A stretch of 12,306 nucleotides of DNA from Anaerolineales bacterium. Lineage in GTDB: Bacteria; Chloroflexota; Anaerolineae; Anaerolineales; Villigracilaceae. Location of the stretch: positions 1 through 12,306 of the forward strand of contig JAEURF010000022.1 in assembly GCA_016789205.1 (NCBI GenBank), read 5' to 3'. Under the pieces are notes generated by a model. It saw only the letters and a program-made list of their open reading frames with translations, did no database searches and had not been told where the DNA came from. Made by a program: the position numbers and the translations under genes. Shown one piece after another: positions 1 through 7,006 of the stretch; position 1 is the stretch's first letter, and each line of letters starts with the position of its first letter.

Positions 1-987
1 TTACGTGACCGCATGGAAGTAATTTATCTTTCAGGTTATACCGAAAATGAAAAAATGGCAATTGCACGGGGATATTTAATTCCGCGCCAGATTCGTGAAA
101 ATAGTTTGCGCGAAAGAGAAATTAAATTTAATGATGATGCCTTGCGATTAATCATTCGTCAATATACGCGTGAAGCTGGCGTGCGAAATTTAGAAAGAAA
201 AATTGGTGCAGTTTGCCGTAAAGCCGCTACAAAAATTGCTGAACGAAAAGCAAAGAAATTTACAATCACACCGAAATTGGTTGAAGAATTTTTAGACCAT
301 CCAATTTTCCTTGGACCAGAAGAATTAAACAAACGTACTTCAATCCCGGGCGTCGTGCCCGGTTTGGCATGGACATCCTTCGGTGGCGATTTATTGCTGA
401 TTGAATCAACGGCTATGCCCGGCGGTCGCGGATTTCAAATCACCGGCTCAATTGGTACGGTTATGCAAGAGTCTGCACGTGCGGCATTATCTTACGTCCG
501 CTCTCGCGCCGATAAATTAAAAATCTCACATGAGTTTTTTGAAAAATTTGAAATTCACATGCATGTCCCCTCCGGTGCCACACCAAAAGACGGACCTTCC
601 GCTGGTGTAACCATTGCGACCTCTTTGGTTTCTTTGGCATCTGGCAGAAAAGTAAAACCTCAATTGGGTATGACCGGCGAAATTACCTTACGAGGTCAAG
701 TTTTGGCAATTGGTGGTGTCAAAGAAAAAGTCCTCGCCGCACATCGTAGCGGAATAAACACGGTCATTTTACCGAAACAAAATCAACAAGATATAGATGA
801 TGTGCCGGATGAAATTCGTAAGACCATGAAGTTTGTTTTTGTCAACACAGTAGATGACGTCATCAAAGCCGCATTGGAGCCAGCAAAGAAAATCAAGAGA
901 TCAAAAAAGAAGCCTGTTGCGAAAAAGAAAAAAGAAACAAAGGCGAAAAAGAATGTCAAACAAAAAAATACTGCTCGCAGAAGATGA
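1..987 (+). CDS. lon: ATP-dependent protease Lon, C-terminal part (5' end outside window)
   Basis: This is the C-terminal part of the cytoplasmic AAA+ serine protease Lon, which unfolds and degrades damaged and regulatory proteins. The frame is open from base 1: four residues (LRDR) precede the first Met at 13, and these match the Lon sequence before the conserved SGYT..EK segment, so the gene starts upstream and 13 is not the start. About 328 residues are visible: the end of the ATPase module and its small helical domain (to about residue 90), then the protease domain. The catalytic Ser lies in a GPSAG motif (codon 598-600) and the catalytic Lys in GGVKEK (codon 727-729), 43 residues later as in E. 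coli Lon. The last ~33 residues are an extra Lys/Arg-rich tail, probably disordered. The tail overlaps the next gene by 35 nt. The family call is very secure. Confidence 0.97.
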   Translation, partial: LRDRMEVIYLSGYTENEKMAIARGYLIPRQIRENSLREREIKFNDDALRLIIRQYTREAGVRNLERKIGAVCRKAATKIAERKAKKFTITPKLVEEFLDHPIFLGPEELNKRTSIPGVVPGLAWTSFGGDLLLIESTAMPGGRGFQITGSIGTVMQESARAALSYVRSRADKLKISHEFFEKFEIHMHVPSGATPKDGPSAGVTIATSLVSLASGRKVKPQLGMTGEITLRGQVLAIGGVKEKVLAAHRSGINTVILPKQNQQDIDDVPDEIRKTMKFVFVNTVDDVIKAALEPAKKIKRSKKKPVAKKKKETKAKKNVKQKNTARRR

Positions 988-1315
988 CACCACAATGGTT
1001 TCATTATTGAAAACCCTTCTCAAAATGGAAGGCTTTGAAGTCGTCGCCATTCATGCGGACAGTAATGTCCTTGAAGAGGTCAAAAAAGAAAAACCAGTCG
1101 TACTTTTGTTAGATTTCCATTTAGGCGCTCAAAATGGGTTAGATGTTTTAGATGAAATTCGCAGTCACGACGAGACGCGCAACGTCCGTGTCATTATGTC
1201 GTCTGGGGCGAGTGTCGAAGAAGAATGTATGAATCGTGGCGCCAATGGTTTTTTGATGAAACCTTACATGCCCGATGACCTCATCAGCCTTTTGAAACAA
1301 ACTATTGCTACATGA
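953..1315 (+). CDS. Single-domain response regulator (CheY-like receiver)
   Basis: This 120-residue protein is a stand-alone phosphoacceptor receiver domain with no output domain. It carries the acidic pocket E10-D11-D12, phosphoacceptor D54 (in LLLDFHLG), the Thr/Ser switch residue S84 and the conserved K103 followed by Pro (LMKPYMP). F100 sits three residues before the Lys, where CheY has its switch Tyr. The frame is open further upstream to 854, but those extra residues only mirror the Lys-rich tail of lon in another frame. The ATG at 953 gives an exact receiver N-terminus (KKILLAEDD). It overlaps lon by 35 nt and the following acetyltransferase gene by 4 nt (ATGA), so translational coupling is likely. 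No histidine kinase lies in the window, so its partner and target are unknown. It would act by protein-protein contact, as in phosphorelays or motility switches; that role is inference. Confidence 0.9.
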   Translation: MSNKKILLAEDDTTMVSLLKTLLKMEGFEVVAIHADSNVLEEVKKEKPVVLLLDFHLGAQNGLDVLDEIRSHDETRNVRVIMSSGASVEEECMNRGANGFLMKPYMPDDLISLLKQTIAT

Positions 1316-1740
1316 ATATTTTTCACATCCGCGAATTTTCTTTTGAAGAAGATTACGAGCGCGTTTTGAATTTATGGAAAGAAATTGAAGTGGGAATGAA
1401 CGTCGGGCGCTCAGATACACCTGAAGAAATAAAAAAGAAATTACAACGCGACCCCGATTTGTTTTTGGTAGCCGAATCAAATCATCAAATTATCGGCACG
1501 GTCATCGGTGGGTTTGATGGGCGGCGCGGCATTATTTATCACCTTGCGGTTAATAAAAAATTTCGGCGTCAAAAAGTTGGCAATCGTTTACTTGATGAAA
1601 TTGAAAAAAGATTACAAGCCAAAGGCTGTATCAGAGCGCTTTTAATGGTATTTGCTAACAATGAAGATGCAATACAATTTTATAAAAAACAAAATTGGCA
1701 AGAAATGAAAGAAGACCTTGTTTTTACAAAAGATTTTTAG
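1312..1740 (+). CDS. GNAT-family N-acetyltransferase (YpeA/RimI-like)
   Basis: This 142-residue protein has the size and layout of a single GNAT domain, which transfers acetyl from acetyl-CoA to an amine. It resembles the E. coli YpeA type in order and spacing: an N-terminal helix with LW at 21-22, FLVAE at 51-55, IIGTVIGGFDGRRG at 60-73, motif A from Y76 to L101 and the C-terminal FYKKQNW around 123-129. In the acetyl-CoA pyrophosphate loop (R85-R-Q-K-V-G90) a Lys stands where the first Gly of the usual R/Q-x-x-G-x-G/A signature is expected. The start codon overlaps the stop of the response-regulator gene as ATGA, and the stop abuts the next ATG without a gap, so the gene sits inside a compact operon. 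The substrate (small molecule or protein N-terminus) cannot be told from the sequence. Confidence 0.88.
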   Translation: MNIFHIREFSFEEDYERVLNLWKEIEVGMNVGRSDTPEEIKKKLQRDPDLFLVAESNHQIIGTVIGGFDGRRGIIYHLAVNKKFRRQKVGNRLLDEIEKRLQAKGCIRALLMVFANNEDAIQFYKKQNWQEMKEDLVFTKDF

Positions 1741-2235
1741 ATGAAACTTCGCTTTGGAATTTTGACCTTATCTGATCGTTCATCTCGCGGCGAGCGCGCA
1801 GATGAATCTGGACCTGCACTCGCTTCATTTATTCAAGGGGAAAACTGCTCAGTCACCCGAAGCATTATCTTACCCGATGAAGAATCCATTATCCGCGACA
1901 CATTAATCCAATGGGCAGATAGCCGCGATTTTGACATCATATTAACTACCGGCAGTACAGGCTTTGCCCCGCGAGATGTTGCTCCCGAAGCCACCAAAGC
2001 CGTCATTCAAAAAGATGCACCAGGTTTAGCGGAATTCATGCGTGCCGAAAGTTTGAAAAAGACAAAACATGCCATGCTTTCGCGTGCAGTCGCCGGTATA
2101 CGTGGAAAGACATTAATTATCAATTTGCCGGGTAGTCCAAAAGGTGCTGTAGAAAATTTAGGATTTATTTTTCCCGTTTTATCTCATGCTGTTCAATTAT
2201 TGCACGATGACCCAGATTCAGAAGCTGGTCATTAA
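1741..2235 (+). CDS. mogA: Molybdopterin adenylyltransferase, MogA/MoaB family
   Basis: This 164-residue protein belongs to the MogA/MoaB family, which activates molybdopterin by adenylylation before molybdate insertion in the cytoplasm. Visible family motifs are LTLSDRSSRG (8-17), DESGP (21-25), LPDE with D46, TTGSTGFAPRDV (69-80) with D79, MLSR (112-115) and LPGSPKGA (129-136). D46 and D79 match the two aspartates known to matter in E. coli MogA. The first motif reads TTGST rather than the usual TTGGT, so Ser72 replaces a Gly. The length is normal for a bacterial MoaB/MogA. The ATG follows directly on the stop of the acetyltransferase gene, with no room for its own promoter, and a terminator follows immediately. 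No other moa, moe or molybdoenzyme gene is in the window. Whether it should be called MogA or MoaB cannot be settled here. Confidence 0.92.
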   Translation: MKLRFGILTLSDRSSRGERADESGPALASFIQGENCSVTRSIILPDEESIIRDTLIQWADSRDFDIILTTGSTGFAPRDVAPEATKAVIQKDAPGLAEFMRAESLKKTKHAMLSRAVAGIRGKTLIINLPGSPKGAVENLGFIFPVLSHAVQLLHDDPDSEAGH

Positions 2236-2285
2236 AACAAAAAGAGCACGGGTTTTAGCCCGCACTCTTTTGTTTTCTTTTTTAT
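2236..2285. terminator. Bidirectional rho-independent terminator between convergent genes
   Basis: An imperfect inverted repeat (AACAAAAAGAG.. CGGG on the left, CCCG.. CTCTTTTGTT on the right, with one bulged A and a two-base mismatch) encloses a short loop around 2253-2258. A T-rich run follows on the right, and the A-rich left arm provides a T run for the opposite strand. It starts directly after the mogA stop and reaches the stop of the minus-strand gene, so it can end both transcripts. Confidence 0.85.
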
Positions 2286-3052
2286 TTCCAAGTAAATTCA
2301 AGGTTTCCCGTTACCGGATTCCAATAACTTGGATTTGGGCTAAGGGTTAACCCTGAATCTGTCCAACTTGTGACAACATACATACCACTAGAAATAATCG
2401 TGCTGTCACTTGTGCCATACCCAGCAGTAGATAATGAATCTGGATGGAGGATGGCAAAAGCGGGATGTGCAATGTATTCAAGCAATTCCGGTACTGGGCG
2501 GTTAAGATGAATCAACACGGTGTTAATATCAACTTTTTGAATACCATCTACCAATGATTTTGCACGGTCATCTGCATCGCGCTCACCATTAAATGCAAGG
2601 AATTTGCTCAACCAAGTGGGGTAGTTGCCACTTCCATGCAATGGACTTTGCGGGTCAAACCAGCGGTTGAAGTTATCTACGATAATATCTGTGGTGATGG
2701 GTGTGCCATCACTGAATGTGGCGTTGGGACGAATTTCAAAGATGTAATCAAGTTGGTCGTCTGAAATGACCCATGAAGTAGCGATGCCCGGCTGAATATT
2801 TCCGCTTTCATCTAAACGGACTAAACCTTCATAAAGATAGCCACTCACTATTAACGAATCTGCATCTTCTGTGACGGCGGGGTCAAGAAGGATGTTTTTA
2901 TTTATAGCGATGGGTTTGCCCGCTTCAGGCGTAGAATCTGCTTGGGTGGTTGAATCAGGTGTGGGTGTAGAGTCAGAAGCGTCTTGTTTAGGTTGGCAGG
3001 CTGTGATTAGAATTAGGAGAGTCAGCATTACAAAAGTGAGATATTTTTTCAT
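2282..3052 (-). CDS. Family-5 extracellular solute-binding lipoprotein, C-terminally truncated
   Basis: This 256-residue protein resembles the N-terminal half of ABC-transporter peptide-binding proteins (SBP family 5, DppA/OppA type), which sit outside the membrane and deliver substrate to a permease. It has a lipoprotein signal peptide with lipobox I-T-A-C19, a Ser/Thr/Pro/Asp linker (about 20-43), and family features: YEGLV, F-IRPNATFSDGTPITTD, and the SGMY...LSPNPSYWNP segment near the end. Full-length relatives are usually about 500-550 residues. Here the stop comes right after the YWNP segment, so the rest of the binding domain is missing. The open frame reaches 3142, but the GAGG at 3060-3063 lies 7 nt from the ATG at 3052 (4 nt from the ATG at 3055), and the likely promoter lies downstream of 3142. 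No permease or ATPase gene is nearby. It may be a decaying remnant or a shortened functional protein. Confidence 0.8.
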   Translation of the reverse strand: MKKYLTFVMLTLLILITACQPKQDASDSTPTPDSTTQADSTPEAGKPIAINKNILLDPAVTEDADSLIVSGYLYEGLVRLDESGNIQPGIATSWVISDDQLDYIFEIRPNATFSDGTPITTDIIVDNFNRWFDPQSPLHGSGNYPTWLSKFLAFNGERDADDRAKSLVDGIQKVDINTVLIHLNRPVPELLEYIAHPAFAILHPDSLSTAGYGTSDSTIISSGMYVVTSWTDSGLTLSPNPSYWNPVTGNLEFTWK

Positions 3053-3107
3053 CATATTTCCTCGTTTAATGGGTTGCAAATTGATTTGATTTTGGTTTGT
3101 GGGTTTT

Positions 3108-3136
3108 AGTGTAGTGCAAATCTGAATATCTTTCAA
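3108..3136 (-). promoter_or_regulatory. Sigma-70-type promoter for the truncated solute-binding lipoprotein
   Basis: On the minus strand TTGAAA (3136-3131) and TACACT (3113-3108) are separated by exactly 17 nt. This would start transcription near 3101, about 50 nt before the chosen ATG. It supports the start at 3052 over the in-frame ATG at 3142, which lies upstream of this promoter. Confidence 0.6.
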
Positions 3137-3180
3137 TTGCAAGTTTATATTATTCTAGCGTACTTTTAAGGGTTAGGGAA

Positions 3181-3186
3181 TATAAT
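3181..3186 (+). promoter_or_regulatory. Candidate -10 element for the large lipoprotein gene
   Basis: A perfect TATAAT lies about 120 nt upstream of the ATG at 3305, but no good -35 is visible 16-18 nt before it. A second candidate, TGG followed by TATGGT (3199-3207), resembles an extended -10. The leader also holds a near direct repeat (GAATTTTGGCAAC at 3212-3224 and GAATTTTGCCAC at 3236-3247), whose TGGCAA and TTGCCA parts are also inverted. Beyond these I see nothing in the 3137-3304 gap apart from the AGAGG ribosome-binding site at 3296-3300. Confidence 0.35.
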
Positions 3187-3304
3187 GCAGGAATTATTTG
3201 GTATGGTTTTAGAATTTTGGCAACCCTTTTTTACTGAATTTTGCCACTAACACTATGAATTAAGAGCAATTTGAAATCGTCTAATTTAAACGAGTAGAGG
3301 TCCT

Positions 3305-6300
3305 ATGCAAAAACAGAATTATTCTATATGGTTGAAAATTTTTTCGCTAGTAGTGATTTTGTCACTTTTACTAGCGGCATGTGCACCTGGTGATTTTCTC
3401 TCAGGCACTGGTGGGGAAGGTGAGCAAACTGAAGAAGCACCTCCGCCTACAGAGGAAGCACCGCCACCTACAGAAGAAGTGTCACCACCCACAGAGGAAG
3501 CCGTGCTACCTCCAGACCCAACTGAGGTTTCGGTAGAAGCTACATCGACGGAATCGGTGGTTGCAACTGCGACGCCTGAGCTTCTGACGGATACACCAGA
3601 CCCTAATCTTGTGGTTGCAACTGAAACCCCAGATCCAAATTTGACCCCTACTGAAACTCCGGATGCTAATGCTACTCCCACTGTGATTGAAACGCCGACG
3701 GAAACCCCTACCATCACGCCAACCGCTACACTAATTACTCCTGTTGCTAGGAGCGCGGCAGATGACCCTTATATTGGCTTAGGGGTTGCCTGTAATAATG
3801 ATTTAACAGCAACATTCACAATTACGAATAATGGTGGAGCCCTTGTAGGTGGTTCTTATACTGTTTCTGAGCCAGGTGGAGGTTCACAAACTTTCACTTT
3901 GAATTTGGGTAATAAAGAAAGAGAAAGAATTTCAGCAGCAGGAAATGCCACTGTAACTGTTACTTATTCTACATCGCAACTTCAAGTGGTAAATCTGGAA
4001 GCTACAGGTACATGTATTCCGATTCCACCTACAATTACTCCGTTACCAACAAATACAGCAACCCAAACGCGAACCCCAACGGTTACTAGAACACCTACTC
4101 TTACAAGCACGCCAACTTCTACGATTACACCTGGTCCTTCACCGACAGCAACAAACACAAGGACTCCTACTGCAACACGGACCGCGACGCTCACCAGAAC
4201 ACCTACATCTACAATTACACCAGGTCCTTCACCAACGGCAACTTCGACAAGAACGCCTCGCCCTACCCGGACTCCTACTTCGTCACTTACACCTACATCA
4301 ACGATTACAGCGGGTCCTTCCCCCACTGTTACTTCTAGTAAGACTCCTGTGCCAACAAACACGGCGAGCATTACACCAACTGCAAGTTTAACTTTTACAC
4401 CGAGACCAACAGAAGTTATTGTAGATGGTCAACTAGACCTTGAAGTCTATTGCAACCCTGATTTATCCGCAACATTTGTGATTACCAATGTTTCTGGTTC
4501 AGTGAGCGATGGCGAATACAGTTATTCTGACCCCGCTGGTAATAATGATGGCGGCTCACTAAACCTTGGACCTGGTGATAGTGTTTCACTTCCGGGTGCT
4601 GGTAATGGCACGATGACAGTTACATACAACACAACGAAACTTGCGTCTGTTACACTCAAAGTGACTGGCTCGTGCATTAAAGTACCGCCAACCAATACAC
4701 CTGCGTCTACAGCCACATTGACAGCAACACCAACCAATACACCCACATCAACACCGACAAACACACCTGTAACCCCACCAGTTCTCTCTATAGCTGGCGA
4801 ATGTACAAGTTCAAACCCTGCTACAGCCAAGTTTGTGATTACAAATACTGGCGGCGATATGCCTGCTTCATATACGTATGAAATTACAGATGATGGTGGA
4901 AGCCCAGTCCAAAGCGGTAGCTTCCAATTAAAAGCAGGTGATAGCATAACAATTACTGTCAACGGTTCTTCTTCATCTTACAATTTCTCAAGCCCGAATG
5001 ACAATGCCTTGAATACATCCGCTGACATGACCAAATGCGTTCCGATTGTTAAACAGCCTGATTTATCAGTCAGTGGCGCTTGTACATCTAAATCCGGTGT
5101 GGCAACATTTGTTGTCAAGAATAACGGTGGGGATATGACAACTCTGTATGATTACGAAATTACAGATGCAAGCGGTTCTAGTGTGCAAAAAGGTACATTC
5201 CAACTGAAAGCAGGGGATAGTACGACGATTACGATAAACGGAAAGTCTGCCTCTTATACATTCGCTAGCCCGAATGATGCGGCATTGACTGCGAAAGCCG
5301 ATATGACGACGTGTGGTGGTATTGTACTTAATTCACCATTGCTTTCAGCGTCCGGTGCATGTACATCAAATGCCGGTGTGGCTACATTTGTGATTACAAA
5401 TACTGGTGGCGACATGACCTTCCCATATGATTATGAGGTCACAGATGCAAGTGGTGCTGTTGTACAAGCTGCTACATTCCAATTGGTATCAGGGCAAAGT
5501 ACAACGATTACGGTGAGTGGAACTTCTACGTCCTACTCATTATCTAGCCCACAAGACCCGGGCTTATCTGCACAAGCAAATATGACTACCTGTGTAGCCC
5601 CACCGCCTCAACCTTCCTTAACAGCAACTGGCGTTTGTGTAAAAACTGGAAACTCTGCTAAATTTAATATCACCAACAATGGTGGCAATATGCCTGTGGC
5701 TTTCGTTTACACCATCAGCGATGCCGCTGGAAATGTTATACAAACCGCACCTTTCCAATTGAATGCAGGCGGTACGCTTAATTTAGTCGTCAGTGCAGGC
5801 GCATCTACACAGTTGGTTCTTACAATTACAAACGCTAATAATGTAACTTCTATTGCGGCGCTCACAAATTGTCTTGAAAGCTTGGTGGTTGCGCCTGCTC
5901 AAGGACAGCCTTGTATTGAATGCCTCGTCTTCCATACTTTCCGTGATGATAATTTGGAAGTTTACCGCCTCGACGGCATTGAGGGTCAAGCTGACTTCAA
6001 ATTGTACAATTTATCTAAAGATGGAGCAGTGGACAGCCGACCGAGCCGCGCACCAAATGACTCTTGGGTTGTCTTCCAAAGCAACCGTGATGGAAATGTC
6101 GAACTCTATTACACAGATTTGACAGGTAGTGGCGAAGCGATTCGTCTGACAAATTCACAGTTGAATAACACGAATCCAATGTATGGACCAGATTCGCAAA
6201 CAATCGTCTTCCAAAGTGATAGAAATGGTCGCTTCGACTTGTTCACAATTGACCAGCTAACCGGCAAAGAGACTCAAATTACCAGTGACCCGGCAGATGA

Positions 6301-6877
6301 TATCAACCCATTCTACTCACCAGATTTGAAGTTCTTGGTCTTCCAAAGCAACCGCAACAATAATTGGGATTTGTATGTGCTCAATGTTGAAACGGGTACA
6401 GAAACTCAGTTAACAGATTCGCCAACGAATGAGACCTTCCCAGCTTGGTCTCCGAATGGCAAACAAATTGCCTTCCTCTCAAATGAAGATGGTGCCACAG
6501 ATTTGTATGTCATTGATTTGGAGACTGGTGAAATTGAACGCATCACAGTAGATGGTAAGACGAACAATCCTGTTTGGTCACCAGAAGGCGATAGAATTGC
6601 TTATCAATCTGAGCGCAACGGCAACCTTGATATCTACAGTTATGATTTCAACGAGAACAAGGAATACCGTGTGACTGATTACGAAGGCATTGACTCAGGT
6701 CCAACTTGGGATTGTGGCGGCACAAATCTCGCCTTTACTTCCATGCGTGATGGCGATGCCAACATCTTCCAAGTATTCTGGCAAGGTGGGGGTGCCAGCA
6801 ACATGACCATTGACCCCGCAACCGATAAATGGTCGCAATGGCGCCCGTCTAATGATGTATCCAGTACTGGTTACTAA
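3305..6877 (+). CDS. Large modular lipoprotein: six two-cysteine beta modules, Thr/Pro linkers and a TolB/PD40-type propeller
   Basis: This 1190-residue protein is probably anchored to the outer face of the membrane. It has a basic-hydrophobic signal with lipobox L-A-A-C26, then a Glu/Pro-rich repeat (42-66) and a Thr/Pro stalk (to about 150). Six related beta-rich modules follow, each starting and ending at a Cys: C163-C237, C383-C457, C500-C578, C593-C670, C686-C763 and C778-C846. All carry an F-x-I/V-x-N core such as FVITNTGG. Modules 1 and 2 form one pair; modules 3-6 are tandem with a period of 92-93 residues. Thr/Pro linkers separate module 1 from 2 (about 241-370) and 2 from 3 (461-492). 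Residues 870-1190 hold seven PD40-like repeats (FQSNRDGN-x-DLY; core aromatics 876, 924, 969, 1013, 1057, 1100, 1144), a propeller as in TolB. AGAGG lies 4 nt before the ATG. The ligand and partner are unknown; binding or scaffolding outside the cell is inference. Confidence 0.85.
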   Translation: MQKQNYSIWLKIFSLVVILSLLLAACAPGDFLSGTGGEGEQTEEAPPPTEEAPPPTEEVSPPTEEAVLPPDPTEVSVEATSTESVVATATPELLTDTPDPNLVVATETPDPNLTPTETPDANATPTVIETPTETPTITPTATLITPVARSAADDPYIGLGVACNNDLTATFTITNNGGALVGGSYTVSEPGGGSQTFTLNLGNKERERISAAGNATVTVTYSTSQLQVVNLEATGTCIPIPPTITPLPTNTATQTRTPTVTRTPTLTSTPTSTITPGPSPTATNTRTPTATRTATLTRTPTSTITPGPSPTATSTRTPRPTRTPTSSLTPTSTITAGPSPTVTSSKTPVPTNTASITPTASLTFTPRPTEVIVDGQLDLEVYCNPDLSATFVITNVSGSVSDGEYSYSDPAGNNDGGSLNLGPGDSVSLPGAGNGTMTVTYNTTKLASVTLKVTGSCIKVPPTNTPASTATLTATPTNTPTSTPTNTPVTPPVLSIAGECTSSNPATAKFVITNTGGDMPASYTYEITDDGGSPVQSGSFQLKAGDSITITVNGSSSSYNFSSPNDNALNTSADMTKCVPIVKQPDLSVSGACTSKSGVATFVVKNNGGDMTTLYDYEITDASGSSVQKGTFQLKAGDSTTITINGKSASYTFASPNDAALTAKADMTTCGGIVLNSPLLSASGACTSNAGVATFVITNTGGDMTFPYDYEVTDASGAVVQAATFQLVSGQSTTITVSGTSTSYSLSSPQDPGLSAQANMTTCVAPPPQPSLTATGVCVKTGNSAKFNITNNGGNMPVAFVYTISDAAGNVIQTAPFQLNAGGTLNLVVSAGASTQLVLTITNANNVTSIAALTNCLESLVVAPAQGQPCIECLVFHTFRDDNLEVYRLDGIEGQADFKLYNLSKDGAVDSRPSRAPNDSWVVFQSNRDGNVELYYTDLTGSGEAIRLTNSQLNNTNPMYGPDSQTIVFQSDRNGRFDLFTIDQLTGKETQITSDPADDINPFYSPDLKFLVFQSNRNNNWDLYVLNVETGTETQLTDSPTNETFPAWSPNGKQIAFLSNEDGATDLYVIDLETGEIERITVDGKTNNPVWSPEGDRIAYQSERNGNLDIYSYDFNENKEYRVTDYEGIDSGPTWDCGGTNLAFTSMRDGDANIFQVFWQGGGASNMTIDPATDKWSQWRPSNDVSSTGY
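4118..4387 (+). repeat. Three 90-nt in-frame repeats encoding a 30-residue Thr/Pro linker unit
   Basis: Residues 272-301, 302-331 and 332-361 of the large lipoprotein each begin STIT(P/A)GPSPT and lie exactly 90 nt apart (codons for the first Ser at 4118, 4208 and 4298). The copies differ mostly at third codon positions (for example ACG/ACA and CCT/CCA), so the protein pattern has been kept while the DNA has diverged. Confidence 0.85.
4787..5842 (+). repeat. Four tandem beta-module repeats (period about 279 nt) inside the large lipoprotein
   Basis: Residues 495-578, 587-670, 680-763 and 771-846 align as repeats. Each shows a starting C-T/V, then F-V-I-T-N-T-G-G-D-M, Y-E-I/V-T-D, F-Q-L-x-A/S-G and a closing Cys. 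First-cysteine spacing is 93, 93 and 92 residues. Copies 4 and 5 (587-763) are closest to each other; copy 6 is the most diverged and has a shorter end. The fold is likely immunoglobulin-like, which is inference from the strand pattern. Confidence 0.85.
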
Positions 6878-6898
6878 GCGATACCTGTAGAAAGTTTG

Positions 6899-6934
6899 AA
6901 CTCCCCGATTTACAAAAATCGGGGAGTTTTCTTT
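6899..6934 (+). terminator. Rho-independent terminator after the large lipoprotein gene
   Basis: A perfect 13-bp stem (AACTCCCCGATTT at 6899-6911 and AAATCGGGGAGTT at 6916-6928) encloses the tetraloop ACAA and is followed by TTTTCTTT-like sequence. It lies about 20 nt after the stop codon. Confidence 0.93.
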
Positions 6935-6959
6935 AGCCTAGCCATGATTCACAACTCGT

Positions 6960-6968
6960 TGGTATAAT
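6960..6968 (+). promoter_or_regulatory. Extended -10 promoter for efp
   Basis: TGG directly precedes a perfect TATAAT (6963-6968). No clear -35 is seen, as is common for extended -10 promoters. Transcription would start near 6975, about 30 nt before the efp ATG and after the preceding terminator. Confidence 0.6.
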
Positions 6969-7006
6969 CCGCCCGCTTATAAAATTAATCAAGGAAAGAA
7001 AATCGC

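Noticed and set aside
854..952. Upstream in-frame start for the response regulator
   Set aside because: The extra residues are a basic run read from the Lys-rich lon tail in another frame; the ATG at 953 gives a normal receiver N-terminus.
953..987. Possible frameshift joining lon and the response regulator
   Set aside because: Both products are complete in their own frames and overlapping junctions continue through the operon, so a genuine overlap is more likely.
953..2235. Defence or signalling island around the orphan receiver and GNAT genes
   Set aside because: Flanking genes are housekeeping, and no nuclease, toxin, ATPase or mobile-element signs are present.
3053..3142. Longer start for the truncated solute-binding lipoprotein
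   Set aside because: It would lie upstream of a good promoter and would bury the signal peptide; GAGG lies just before the chosen ATG.
4118..4387. CRISPR-like regular repeats at 90-nt spacing
   Set aside because: The repeats are in frame, encode a Thr/Pro linker and differ at synonymous positions; there is no repeat-spacer pattern.
3319..4962. Long minus-strand open frames opposite the Thr/Pro and beta-module regions
   Set aside because: Their Val/Gly-rich low-complexity translations are the antisense image of Thr/Pro codons, and no ribosome-binding site or domain is seen.
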